Of a DNA stretch of 64,000 bases, positions 23,676-36,665 are shown in pieces (position 1 is the stretch's first letter; each line of letters begins with the position of its first letter). Made by a program: the position numbers and the translations under genes. Below the pieces are notes generated by a model. It ran no database searches. It worked only from the letters and a program-made list of their open reading frames with translations, and was not told where the DNA came from. Source of the DNA: Saccopteryx bilineata (lineage: Eukaryota > Chordata > Mammalia > Chiroptera > Emballonuridae); contig NC_089491.1 in assembly GCF_036850765.1 (NCBI RefSeq), positions 129,944,266 to 130,008,265 on the forward strand, written 5' to 3'.

Positions 23676-25783
23676 AACTAGACTCACCAAAAATAAAAGA
23701 AAGAGGACTCAAATAAATAAAATTAGAAATGAGAGTGGAGAAATAACAACCGACACAACAGAAATACAAAATAGTGTAAAAAAAAATACTATGAAGAACT
23801 GTATGCTAAAAAACTAGACAACCTAGTTGGACAAACCTAGAAATAGACAAATTCTTTGAAACATACAATTTTCCAAAAATCAATCTGGAAGAATCAAAAA
23901 ACCTAAACAAACCCATTACAAAAATTAGATAGAAACAGTTATCTAAAAACTCCCAACAAAGAAAGAAAAGTACTGGGATGATGACTTCACAAGTGAATTC
24001 TACCAAATATTCAAAGAAGAACAAACTCCTATCCTTCTCAAGCTATTTCAAAAAATTCAAGAGGAAGGAAGACTTCCAAGCTCCTTTTTTGAGGTGAGCA
24101 TAATTCTGATTCCAAAACCAGGCAAAGACAATACACACACAAAAAAATTATAGACCAATATCTCTGATGAATATAGATGCTAAAATTCTTAACAAAATAT
24201 TAGCAAACTAGATCCAGCAATATATGAAAAAAATCATACACCATGATCAAGTGGGATTTATTCTGGGGAGGCAAGGCTGGTAATATATTCACAAATCAAT
24301 CAATGGGATTCATCCCATAAAAAAAAAAAAAAGGAGAAAAACCACTTGATAATTTCAATAGGTGCAGAAAAAGTATTTAAAATCCAGCACCCATTCATAA
24401 TCAAAACTCTCAGCAAAGTGGGAATACAGGGAACATACCTTAACATAATAAAGGCCATCTATGACAAACCCACAGCCAACATCATACTCAATGGGCAAAA
24501 ATTAAAAGCAATCTGCTTAAGATCAGGAACAAGACAGGGGTGCCCCCTTTCACCTCTCTTATTCAACATAATTCTGGAAGTCCTAGCCACAGCAATCAAA
24601 CAAGAAGAAGAAATAAAAGACATTCAATTTGGAAAAGAAGAAATAATACTATCATTATTTGCAGATGATATGATATTGTATATAGAAAACCCTAAAGTCT
24701 CATTCAAAAAACTACTGGACCTGATAAATGAACTCAGTATGGTGGCAAGATATAAAATTAATACTCAGAAATTAGAGGCATTTTTATACACCAACAATGA
24801 ACTGTCAGAGAAATTAAGGAAATGATCCCTTTCACTACTGCAACCAAAAAATGAAGTACGTAGGAGTAAACTTAACCAAGGAGATTAAGGACTTGGACTT
24901 GGAAAATTATAAAACATTGATAAAAGATCAAGAAAGATACACAAAAGTGGAAGCATATTCTGTGCTCATGGTTAGGAAGAATAAACATCATTAAAATGTC
25001 TATATTACCCAAAGCAATTTATAAATTCAATGCAATACCAATTAAAATACCAATGACATACTTCAAAGATATAGAACACATATTCCAAAAATTTATATGG
25101 AACAAAAAAGGACACAAACAGCTTCAGCAATCTTGATAAGAAAGAATAAAGCAGGAGGTATCACACTTCCTGATATCAAGTTATACTACAAGGCCACTGT
25201 ACTCAAAATAGCCTGGACCTGGCATAAGAACAGGCATATAGATCAATGGAACAGAACAGAGAACCCAGAAATAAACCGACAGCTTTATGGATAACTGATA
25301 TTTGACAAAGGAGGTAAGAGCGACAATGGAATAAAGTCTGCCTCTTTAATAAATGGTGTTGGGAAAAGTAGACATCTACCTGCAAAACAAATGAAACTAG
25401 ACAACCAACATACACCAGTTACAAAAATAAACTCAAAATGGATAAAAGACTTAAATGTAAGCTGTAAAATCATAAGCATCTTAGAAGAAAACATAGGCAG
25501 TAATCTCTCTGACATCTCTTGCAGCAATATATTTGCCAATTTATCTCTACGGACAACTGAAATAAAAGACAGGATAAACAAATGGGACTATATCAAACTA
25601 AAGAGCTTTTGCTCAGCTAAAGACAATAAGAACAGAATAAAAAAACAAACTACACAATGGGAGAATATATTTGACAATACGTCTGATAAGGGGTTAATAA
25701 CCAAAATTTATAAAGAACTTCTAAAACTCAACACCAGGAAGACAAACAATCCAATCAAAAATGGGCGAAAGAAATGAATAGAC

Positions 25784-26114
25784 CAGGGGTCCCCAAAATT
25801 TTTACACAGGGGGCCAGTTCACTGTCCCTCAGACCATTGGAGGGCCGGACTATAAAAAAAAAAACTATGAACAAATCCCTATGCACACTGCACATATCTT
25901 ATTTTAAAGTAAAAAAACAAAACGGGAACAAATACAATATTTAAAATAAAGAACAAGTAAATTTAAATCAACAAACTGACCAATATTTCAATGGGAACTA
26001 TGCTCCTCTCACTGACCACCAATGAATGGGTGCCCTTCCAGAAGTGCGGTGGGGGCCGGATAAATGGCCTCAGGGGCCGCATGTGGCCCGCGGGCCGAAG
26101 TTTGGGGACCCCTG
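25784..26114 (+). mobile_element. Short non-autonomous hAT element (A only)
   Basis: Same family as 23345-23675 in the opposite orientation, 331 bp, with termini CAGGGGTCCCC and GGGGACCCCTG. TSD is GAATAGAC (25776-25783, 26115-26122), perfect. The empty site in copy B is intact at about 55360. Confidence 0.92.
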
Positions 26115-26333
26115 GAATAGACACTTCTCCAGAGAGGACATACAGATAGCCAATAGGCATATGAAAAAATCCTCAACATCACTAATCATTAGAGAAATGC
26201 AAATTAAAATCACAATGAGATATCACCTCACACCAGTCAGAATGGCGCTCATCAACAAAACAACACAGAATAAGTGCTGGCAAGGATGTGAAGAAAAGGG
26301 AACCCTCCTGCACTGCTGGCGGGAATGTAGGTG

Positions 26334-27989
<1,656 letters not shown>

Positions 27990-27997
27990 TTCTAGTA

Positions 27998-28364
27998 CAG
28001 GGGTCCCCAAACTAGGGCCCACGGGCCGCATGCAGCCCCCTGAGGCCATTTATCTGGCCCCCATCGCATTTCCAGAAGGGGCACCTCTTTCATTGGTGGT
28101 CAGTGAGAGGAGCACATTTACCATCTCATTAGCCAAAAGCAGGCCCATATTTCCCATTGAAATACTGGTCAGTTTATTGACTTAAATTTATTTGTTCTTT
28201 ATTTTAAATATTGTATTTGTTCTCGTTTTGTTTTTTTACTTTAAAATAAGATATGTGCATTGTGCATAGGGATTTGTTCATAGTTTTTTTTTTTATACTC
28301 CGGCCCTCCAATGGTCTGAGGGACAGTGAAATGGCCCCCTGTGTAAAAAGTTTGGGGACCCCTG
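27998..28364 (-). mobile_element. Short non-autonomous hAT element (A only)
   Basis: 367 bp, termini CAGGGGTCCCC and GGGGACCCCTG, flanked by the perfect 8-bp TSD TTCTAGTA (27990-27997, 28365-28372). Copy B shows a single TTCTAGTA at the same point (about 57644). It is slightly longer than its relatives at 23345 and 25784 because it keeps a short segment (about 28120-28150) missing there. Confidence 0.93.
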
Positions 28365-28372
28365 TTCTAGTA

Positions 28373-29110
<738 letters not shown>

Positions 29111-29149
29111 CTGTCAATAAACTTCCAAGAAAGACTTTGATTTGTCCTG

Positions 29150-29400
29150 ATAACAAAGTGACATGGCAAAATCCCACCTGTGCACAAGGCAAGGCTATGA
29201 TGCTAGCAGCTTCTATAGCCATCAAACAACCATGTCAGAAAGGCCAGTAAAATCTCGAGGAAGCCAGCCCAGAGCTGTGCCATCTCTGAGCCACTGAACT
29301 AAAACCAACAACAACCTGCAAGCTGTATATGGAAAATAAATCTTGACTTGTTTAAGCCACTATCAGTTTGGTTTTCAGTTAGGAGTAGCTCAAAACATTC
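29150..29400 (+). repeat. Old LTR-like 3' end, family unresolved
   Basis: The block GAGCCACTGAACTAAAACC ... GAAAATAAATCTTGACTTG followed by TTTAAGCCACTATCAG resembles the polyadenylation end of old mammalian LTR elements. It is too diverged to name. Copy B has it at about 58440-58690. Confidence 0.4.
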
Positions 29401-29904
29401 CTTACCAAAATAACAGAAGAGTGGAAAAGAGTGTTGGATGAGGTTTTAGCTTGAAATTGTTCCAGTTATGAGAACTCAGATCAGTTACTTAATTTATATG
29501 ACCTTCAGACAACACTGAATGATCTCACAAAGGCTGCTATTCTTAAATTTCTGTTTAATAATATGAAGCATAACCCAAATGCACAAATCATGGCACTTTA
29601 CCACTACAATCTCCTTTATGCTAAGAAATCTGAAGATTCAGAGATATATCTTTGCCCACCTTTCTAAATAGCCTTATGGTATTCCCTGCAGGTTCAATAA
29701 CATTGCAAGAATGTAAATAGTAAGTAAGTGCATGGGGGAATAGTATCTTGAAATGTCATACCTTTGTAAAATCCAGGTTTCTATGAAAGGTAAACAAGAT
29801 ACAGCCAACATGAGTGAGTGAACCAAATGAGTTTGTGAACATCGAATAGAGCCATAAAAGCTCGGTTGTCTCAGTTCAATGTAATCCATTAGTATTAATG
29901 TGAT

Positions 29905-30155
29905 TATCAAATGCCCATTATCTGCCATACACAACTCTAAATGCTGAGAAAATAACAGCACTAATAATAGTTACTAATAACACTAGTTGTTAAAATCCCT
30001 TTAATGTATATCAGTTCATTTAATGCTTGCTATAACTTCATGAAGTATTATTATCTCCATTTCACAAATAAATTTTACAGAGTCATACAATTAGTACACG
30101 GCAAAGCTAGAAAAAATCATCTTGCTCATAACCATTCCATTATACTGCTTCCCAA
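29905..30155 (+). mobile_element. MIR SINE (ancient)
   Basis: Shows the MIR core order: GCCATACACAACTCTAAATGC, then CAGTTCATTTAATGCTTGC, then TATTATCTCCATTTCACA, then an ACAGAGTCATACAATTAGTA-like end and a CATTATACTGCTTCCC-like end. Diverged, as expected for an element from before the placental radiation. Copy B: about 59196-59446. Confidence 0.75.
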
Positions 30156-31048
30156 AGGTGAACAGAATTCAGTTTAACATCAATAGGTTGAAGTAATGCT
30201 TCAAGGAGTCTAAAGTCTCTTTGAAAATATAAAAGTAAATAGGCATTTATATCATAAGTGGAAAGTTCCATGTTTTGGATTTAGGTATCTGATGAGCAGC
30301 ACCGATAATCTACCCAGTTTTGGACCAATAGAGAAATAAGAATTAAGCAAATCAAGACCAAAATATGAAATTTATTACTGATAAAGCCTTTGGCATCCAT
30401 GGCTTAGGAATGCAGCAACAAAAAGCTAAGTCCTTGACACTAGAATTATACAGACTAACCCACTCATTTCCACTGGGGAAGAAGTTGAAAAGCTTAATGC
30501 ATTGGAGAGAATGTGTACTTCTGCAAACAGCTGACCCCTAAGGGAAAGACAAGAGGAAGGGTTGCACTATACTGTACAGGTAGAATTTTTTCCTCTTTCT
30601 CTGGGAATAATGAGTAAGGGAGAGAGGGGATGAAATCCATAAATTCAACAATTTTAATCAATATTCCTGTAGAATTTTTCATAGAACTTGACTAGCTAAA
30701 TCAAAATTTTCTATTAAAGACCTTGTTGAAGCTAAACAAGCTACAAGTATTTAATATAAAGCAGTACTAATTCAGATAGAATACTATTGGTGCAAGAATA
30801 TGTTACAGACATATGAGACTAACGAAAAGGCCTAGAAACCTACCATGCATTTTTAACAACTTGCTATATGACATAAAGGGCATAAATTGGAGAGATAATG
30901 AGTTTGTGGTAGGAGATTTCTTAAAGAAGATAAAAAGGAAACTTACAACAAATGGAAAGAATGGCAAACTGGTCTACACTGAAATTAAGTGCTCTGACCA
31001 AAAGAAAGTAAGGGTCACCATGGAGTAGGAAAATGTATGTACAACAAA
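30156..31048. other. Intergenic, nothing recognised
   Basis: AT-rich. A 71-codon frame at 30813-31028 is open in both copies (60104-60319 in B) with conservative changes only. It is Lys-rich and matches nothing I know, so I do not call it a gene. Confidence 0.5.
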
Positions 31049-31050
31049 TA

Positions 31051-32088
31051 CCGTATTTCCCCATGTATAAGATGCACCTTAATTTTGGGGCCTGAAATTT
31101 GAAAAAAATATATATATTACTAAGGTGACTAACTTTTTTCTTTTTTTTTTCCGAAGCTGGAAACGGGGAGAGACAGTCAGACAGACTCCCGCATGCGCCC
31201 AACCGGGATCCACTCAGCACACTCACCAGGGGCGAAGCTCTGCCCACCAGGGGGCGATGTTCTGCCCCTCCAGGGTGTCGCTCTCCTGAGACCAGAGCCA
31301 CTCTAGCGCCTGGGGCAGAGGCCAAGAAGCCATCCCCAGCACCTGGGCCATCTTTGCTCCAATGTAGCCTTGGCTGCGGGAGGGGAAGAGAGACAGAGAG
31401 GAGGGGGGGGTGGAGAAGCAAATGGGTGCTTCTCCTGTGTGCCCTGGCCGGGAATCGAACCCGGGTCCCCCACACGCCAGGCCGACTCTCTACCGCTGAG
31501 CCAACCGGCCAGGGCCTAAGGTGACTAAATTTTTACAATGAAAAGGAGGACAAAAATAAATGGAAGAAAACAATATTGTAAATAACAGAAACATTTTATT
31601 CATTGCAACAGTAATATACTATAATATGATAAATGCATAATAAAAACATTTGTAATATTTTATATTGTAATTATGTTTACATGCCTATTAATTTTTAATA
31701 ATAATTGTAAGAAAATAGTACTCATTTAGATACAAATGTGTCACATCACACACGATAGATTGCTTCTGCATCGATCAAATACGGACATTTACAGATTAGT
31801 CTTCCAATACAAAAAAGGAAGACATGTAGGAGGACACTTTTCAAGGGAGGATGGAACTTACAAAAGAAGGACTGTCCTCCCTAAAGGAGGATGACTGGTC
31901 ACTTAATATGACATTACATAAAGTTATTGAACTCAAGTTTTATTCATCATAAAATTCGTACAACTTCTAATCCTGTGAAAAAGAGAGAAATGCAAGTAAA
32001 AACATCTACAACCACTGTATAAGATGCACCCAGTTTATAGACTCCAAATTTTTCAAAAAGGGTGTGTCCTGTACATGGGGAATATGGT
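31051..32088. mobile_element. DNA transposon with about 30-bp terminal inverted repeats
   Basis: The left end CCGTATTTCCCCATGTATAA and the complement of the right end CCATATTCCCCATGTACAGG are matching inverted termini, each next to a TA dinucleotide. This is the arrangement of TA-targeting (Tc1/mariner-like) elements. No transposase is readable. A second, nested unit may lie inside (AAGGTGAC near 31122; complement of GTCACTT near 31898). Copy B: 60342-60984, without the SINE. Confidence 0.55.
31139..31515 (-). mobile_element. SINE type 1 (A only)
   Basis: Complete minus-strand element with low divergence. The 19-bp TSD CTAAGGTGACTAACTTTTT (31120-31138) recurs after it with one mismatch (31516-31534). 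Copy B has the unoccupied site (about 60409). It therefore inserted after the duplication. Confidence 0.93.
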
Positions 32089-32244
32089 ATAACTAAAAGA
32101 GAATTATAACTAGAATTATAAACAAGTTCTACAATCAATATGAAAATGGTGACCGAAAAGACTCGCAGGGAAGTTCACATAAGAATATATTTAGATGACC
32201 AATATACATATGTAAAAGTGCTAGATTCCATTAATATCCAGTGA

Positions 32245-32710
32245 AATGTAAATTAAAATTACAAATACATCCCCATAAGAACTAAAATAAAAAATATAGA
32301 CTATACCAAGCATGGGCAAATATATTGTTCAAGTAGCACCCTCTCCTGCTACTGATGACAGTGCTAATTAAAATGACCACTTTGGAAAACTACTTGCGAT
32401 ATGTTTTAAAGCTGAACATATGCATACTAAATAGTCCAGCAATTCCACTCCTAAATATGAACTGAGCAGAGGTGAGTACAGATGTTCATGAAAAAGCAAG
32501 CACAAAATTTCATGGCAGCATTACTCATAAAGAGCCAAATGTCCACTACCATCTGTTTATAAATAAAATGTGGTAAATTTATACAATGAAATACTGTACA
32601 CTAATGAAAATAAAGGATAACTACATAAATAACATGGATAAAATGCATAAACATAATGTTGAACAAAAGAAGCCAGATACAGAGTCTAAATTTTGTGATT
32701 TCATCTAAGT
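32245..32710 (+). mobile_element. Old LINE-1 3' fragment
   Basis: Plus-strand text typical of the region after L1 ORF2 in old families: CAATTCCACTCCTAAATATG, then CATGGCAGCATTACTCATAA, then ACAATGAAATACTGTACACT. Strongly diverged. Copy B: about 61145-61600. Confidence 0.75.
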
Positions 32711-32864
32711 GCATCCATCACCAGGCAATTAAAATCCATGATATCAGAAGAGAGAGACCAAGTCCCTGTGGCAGAGAAAGTGAATAGTAACTGGGAGATA
32801 CCACAAAGGGTGGAGGTTGGGGTACTGGTACTTGTCATGTTGATAATAGCCATTCTAACAGGTG

Positions 32865-33470
32865 TGAGGTGGTCTCTCATTGTAGTTTTGATTTCCGTTT
32901 CCCTAACAGCTAGTGAAGTTGAACATCTTTTCATACATCTGTTGGCCATTTGGTATGTCTTCTTGGGAGAAGTGTCTGTTCATGTCCTCTTCCCATTTTT
33001 TAATTGGATAGTTTGGTTGTTTGGTGTTGCGTTGTATGAGTTCTTTATATATTTTGGATATTAATTTATTATTGGAACAGTTATTTGCAAACATCTTCTA
33101 TTTGGTTGCTTGTCTTTTCATTTTGATGTCTGTTTCATTGTTATACAAAAGCTTTTTAGTTTAATAGTGTCCCATTCATTTATTTTTCCCTTTACTTCCC
33201 TGGCCTTTGGCATCTAATTGATAACCTCTTCCCTAAAACCAAGATCCATAAGGTCAGTATTTATGTTTTCTTCTACACAATTTATTGTTTCAGATCTTAT
33301 ATTTAGGTCTTGGATCCATTCTGAATTAATTTATGTACATGAAAACAAACTGTAGTCGAGTATCATCTTTTTGCATGTGGCTTTCTAATTTACCCAGCAC
33401 CATTTATTAAAGAGGCTTTTTTTCTCCATTGAATGTTTCCGGGTCCTTTGTCAAAAATTATTTGCACATA
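32865..33470 (-). mobile_element. LINE-1 ORF2 fragment, minus strand
   Basis: On the minus strand it encodes pieces of the ORF2 C-terminal region: [15 protein letters not shown] (about 33470-33400), [12 protein letters not shown] and [20 protein letters not shown] (33094-32903), and [14 protein letters not shown]. Stops and gaps separate the pieces. Copy B: about 61785-62375. Confidence 0.88.
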
Positions 33471-33471
33471 C

Positions 33472-33798
33472 ACATGAATCACACAGGTCTTTATAAGTGA
33501 AAAGTAGAGGTATATGTAAGACAAGAGTGTCAGAGTGAGATAACATGAGGAAGACTTGACCAGCCATTGCTGGCATGGAAGATTAAAGAAGAGGCCACGA
33601 GCCTCTAAGGCAGCCCTTAAAGTTAAAAAAGGCACTGGACACAGGTTTTTCCCTGAAGCCCCAGAAGAAATGCATCTTGTCAATATCCTGATCTTACATT
33701 TCTGACCTCTACAACTACAGTATAAGAGAATAAACTGGTGTTGCTTTAAAATACCGTTTGTGGTCATTTGTTACAGCAGCAATAGGAAATTAATACAT
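33472..33798 (+). repeat. MLT1-type LTR (ERVL-MaLR)
   Basis: Reads as the end of a MaLR LTR: CACAGGTCTTTATAAGTG, GAGGCCACGAGCCTC, CCCTGAAGCCCCAGAAG, TTTCTGACCTCTACAAC, AGAGAATAAACTGGTGTTG, and the closing TTGTTACAGCAGCAATAGGA. Solitary LTR with no internal viral genes. Shared with copy B (62376-62694). Confidence 0.85.
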
Positions 33799-34091
33799 GA
33801 TACATTCAAATATTTAAAGTTATGAAAAGTAAAGCTTCCAGAAAATAAGAATAAAACAAAAAGATAAAAGTTTAAGACAGTAACAGCCCAACAATTACAG
33901 CTGTCTAAAAATATAAAGGAATTACTGAAGGAACTGGTAAATTTTCTGTCTATTACAGCAGAGGCTAGATATCAATAGTCAGTGATGTTTTTGAAAAATT
34001 TAAGTGAAATACACCAGAGGACTGTGAAAGTCTATACCAATCTAAAGATTATATCCCACAAAGTAAAATAATAATTTTTAATTTTTTTATT

Positions 34092-34855
34092 TGGCGAACA
34101 AACACAAGTGGGGAGAAATGAAAAAACTTCAACTCTTGGACCAGCTGATTGTCAAAACTTGGAACGCGTTTCCTGTCACATTACCACACACTGCAGCGTG
34201 TGAGTATTGCTGTACTGACAATGTTTGGCTCTACGTGTGCATGTGTGTAGTCTTTCTCACATCTAAGGAACATTAAGACCTAGCTACTATCACGTTTAAC
34301 GGATAGAAGTCTTAACGCCTGCATGAAGCTTAACCTCACCATATATCAACCAGACTACAAAGCCATCAGCAAAACTAAGCAGCACCAGAAGTCACGATAA
34401 TGGTAAGAAGTACTTTATTCATCATTGGTTAGCAACAGCATAACATCCTTATTAAAAAGAATTCAGAGTCCTGACCTGTGGTGGCGCAGTGGATAAAGCG
34501 TCGACCTGGAAATGCCGAGGTCGCCGGTTCGAAACCCTAGGCTTCCCCGGTCAAGGCACATATGGGAGTTGATGCTTCCAGCTCCTCCCCCCTTCTCTCT
34601 CTCTGTCTCTCTTTCCTCTTTATCACTCTCTGTCTTTCTCTCTCCTCTCTAAAAATGAATAAATAAAAAAAATAATTTTAAAAAAAGGAATTCAGAGACT
34701 CATTATACTTTAAAACTGTTGGGCTTACAGAAAATGCACACATTTAGTTGTATTTAGTATTAAGCATATTGTATGGCTCTCATGGAATTACATTTTAAAA
34801 TATGTGGCGTTCATGGCTCTCTCAGCCAAAAAGATTCCCGACTCCTGTCTTATAT
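34092..34855 (+). mobile_element. hAT transposon fragment at the duplication junction
   Basis: Inverted relative to, and clearly homologous with, part of the hAT at 20991-22729: the transposase C-terminal region (CTTCAACTCTTGGACCAGC ... GCATGAAGCTTAACCTCACC) and the element end (TTCATGGCTCTCTCAGCC near 34812-34830). It starts abruptly where the homology between copies A and B stops. It lacks the BED half. A SINE splits it. Confidence 0.85.
34469..34684 (+). mobile_element. SINE type 2
   Basis: Complete short SINE inserted in the hAT fragment. The TSD AAAGAATTCAGAG recurs as AAGGAATTCAGAG (about 34685-34697). Well preserved promoter boxes. Confidence 0.92.
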
Positions 34856-35588
34856 GGATACCAGTCTAACTGGTATAAGACCCCACCATTGTAATATCTC
34901 ATTTAATCTTAATTACCTCTTTAAAATCTCTATCCCCAAGCTTAAGACCTTTGCGAGATAGGAATTCAACATATGAATTTAGAGGGTGTAATTCAGTCTA
35001 CAATGTTCTACCTTCTTATCCCTCAAATTTATTTTTTTCTCACATGCAAAATAGATTCACTCCTTTCCTAACAGTCCCAAAAATCTTAACTCATTCCAGC
35101 ATAAATTCTTAGTCCACAGTCTCATCTAAAGATCACCTAAATGAGACATGGGTGAGATGAGGTATGATTCATCATAAGGCAAAATTCTTCAACTGTTAAC
35201 CTATGAAACAAGATGGATTAGTGCTTCCAAAATGCAGTGGTGAAACAAACACAGAATAGACATTAACATTATAAAAGAAACAATCAGAATGAAGAAAATG
35301 GTCACAGGTCTTGAGCAAGTCAAAAACAGAGCAAAAGGAAATTTCATTAGATTATAAACTAGTAGAGTAAGCCTCTTTGGCTCCTTGCTCTGTCCACTAG
35401 GTCTAGTGGGGTGGTAGCCTTGCTTTCTGTATATCTTGGGACTGAATATAAATGGGTGCTCAATAAATATGTGTGGGAGGAAATTTCAAATGTTCCATGA
35501 AACACTTCACATTCTACTACGGGATGATCATATAGAAACTTGAGAATTTATTTTGTCATGTGTTTTGTAAAAAAAAAGTAAAAAGGAG
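34856..35588. other. Junction sequence, nothing recognised
   Basis: AT-rich sequence found once in the window. Confidence 0.55.
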
Positions 35589-35945
35589 GTCCTGGCTGGT
35601 TGGCTAGGTGATAGAGCATTGGCCCAGCATGTAAAAGTCCCAGGTTCATTCCCAGCCAGGGCACACAGGAGAAGTGCCCATTTGCTTCTCCACCCTTCCT
35701 CTTCTCCTTTCTCTCTGCCTCTCTTCCCCTCCCAGGGCCAAGGCTCCACTGGAGCACAGATCGTCCAGGCACTGAGGACAGCACCATGGCCTCTACCTCA
35801 GGTGCTAGAATGGTTTCGGTCACAATGGAGCAATACCCCAGAGGAGTCAAGCATCACCCCATGGTGTGCATGCCAGGGGGATCCTGGTAGGATGCATGTG
35901 GGAGTCTGTCTCTCTGCTTTCCTGCTTTTCATTTTAGAAAAATAC
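35589..35945 (+). mobile_element. SINE type 1
   Basis: Head TCCTGGCTGGTTGGCTAGG, B-box-like GGTTCATTCCC, CACACAGGAGAAG block and the 3' end TTTAGAAAAATAC. More diverged than the copy-specific SINEs. Confidence 0.9.
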
Positions 35946-36135
35946 ACAGGCACACACACACATACAAAAAAAAAAAGAAGAAAAAGAAGGAAGGAAAGAA
36001 GGGAAGTGAGGGATAGAGAAAGGAAGGAAGGGAAAGTGGAACAAAGGAAGGAAGGGAATAAGGAAGGAAGAGAGGGAGGAAGAAAGGGAGGGAGGAAGGG
36101 AGGAAAAAAGAAAAGAAAAAAAAGTGAGAGAAAAG
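35946..36135 (+). repeat. CA and GGAA/purine-rich microsatellite
   Basis: ACACAC tract followed by about 160 bases of GGAA/GAAA units. It grew from the tail of the preceding SINE. Confidence 0.9.
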
Positions 36136-36665
36136 CTATCACAAATTTTGATGTCTTTTTATGACATAAAGGAAAACCCATGTGAACCAAACTATAATCC
36201 TGGTTCATGCTGCAGACAACCTCAACAAAGTTTATAATCCTCTATGTCAAGATTAGGATATGTCCTAAATTCCTGGCTGAAAACCTGTTAGTACTTAAAG
36301 AGAAAGGAAAGAACTTGTGATTTAAGTCTCAAATTTTCTTCAGTACACCTATTGAAAGATCAAGCTTGGAAATATATAATATTCTTTCTTAAGAAACAAT
36401 TTAGAAATCTCAAATTTTCAGCATGTTGCAGCACTTACTTCTCAATAGTATTTTTAATTGTAAAATGTTAAATACTCCTGGGCTATAGATTTTTGCAGTA
36501 TATCTGAATGAAGAATTTTGTTTAAGTGGGCTCCAGGTGCAGAACTCTATTCAGCTTCCTGAAAACTATATCTGCATATTATCCCTTGTGACCATTCCCT
36601 CTTTTGTTTCCGTGGCCCTGCTGGTACACTGCATTCTCACTTTCAATAGTACATTCACTTTTGTG
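36136..36665. other. Junction sequence, nothing recognised
   Basis: Found once in the window. No gene or repeat border. Confidence 0.5.

Larger units (their letters stand above)
18562..26333 (+). mobile_element. Near full-length LINE-1, 3' end missing (copy A)
   Basis: Starts with an L1 5' UTR (GGAGACCGGAAGATGGCAG), followed by ORF1 (about 19440-20423), the start of ORF2 (about 20483) and most of ORF2. Sequence stops matching L1 just after GGGAATGTAGGTG (about 26333), before the ORF2 C terminus, 3' UTR and A-tail. It is interrupted by a hAT carrying transposase remnants (20991-22729) and by two short hAT elements. Copy B holds the same L1 (48464-55582), so insertion and loss of the 3' end predate the duplication. 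Confidence 0.92.
20483..26333 (+). pseudogene. L1 ORF2 remnant split by hAT insertions (copy A)
   Basis: The endonuclease part runs 20483-20990. The frame resumes after the hAT at 22738 with the rest of the endonuclease, then the linker, RT (FADD at about 24658-24669, followed by MILYIENP; one piece is open for 159 codons at 24346-24825) and the Cys-rich segment ([14 protein letters not shown], about 26275-26325). Two 331-bp hAT elements (23345 and 25784) and many stops interrupt it. The last part of ORF2 is absent. Confidence 0.92.

Noticed and set aside
35619..36208. Frames of 181 and 136 codons, plus and minus
   Set aside because: They run from a SINE into a purine-rich microsatellite, giving Lys/Glu/Arg or Phe/Leu/Ser low-complexity products.
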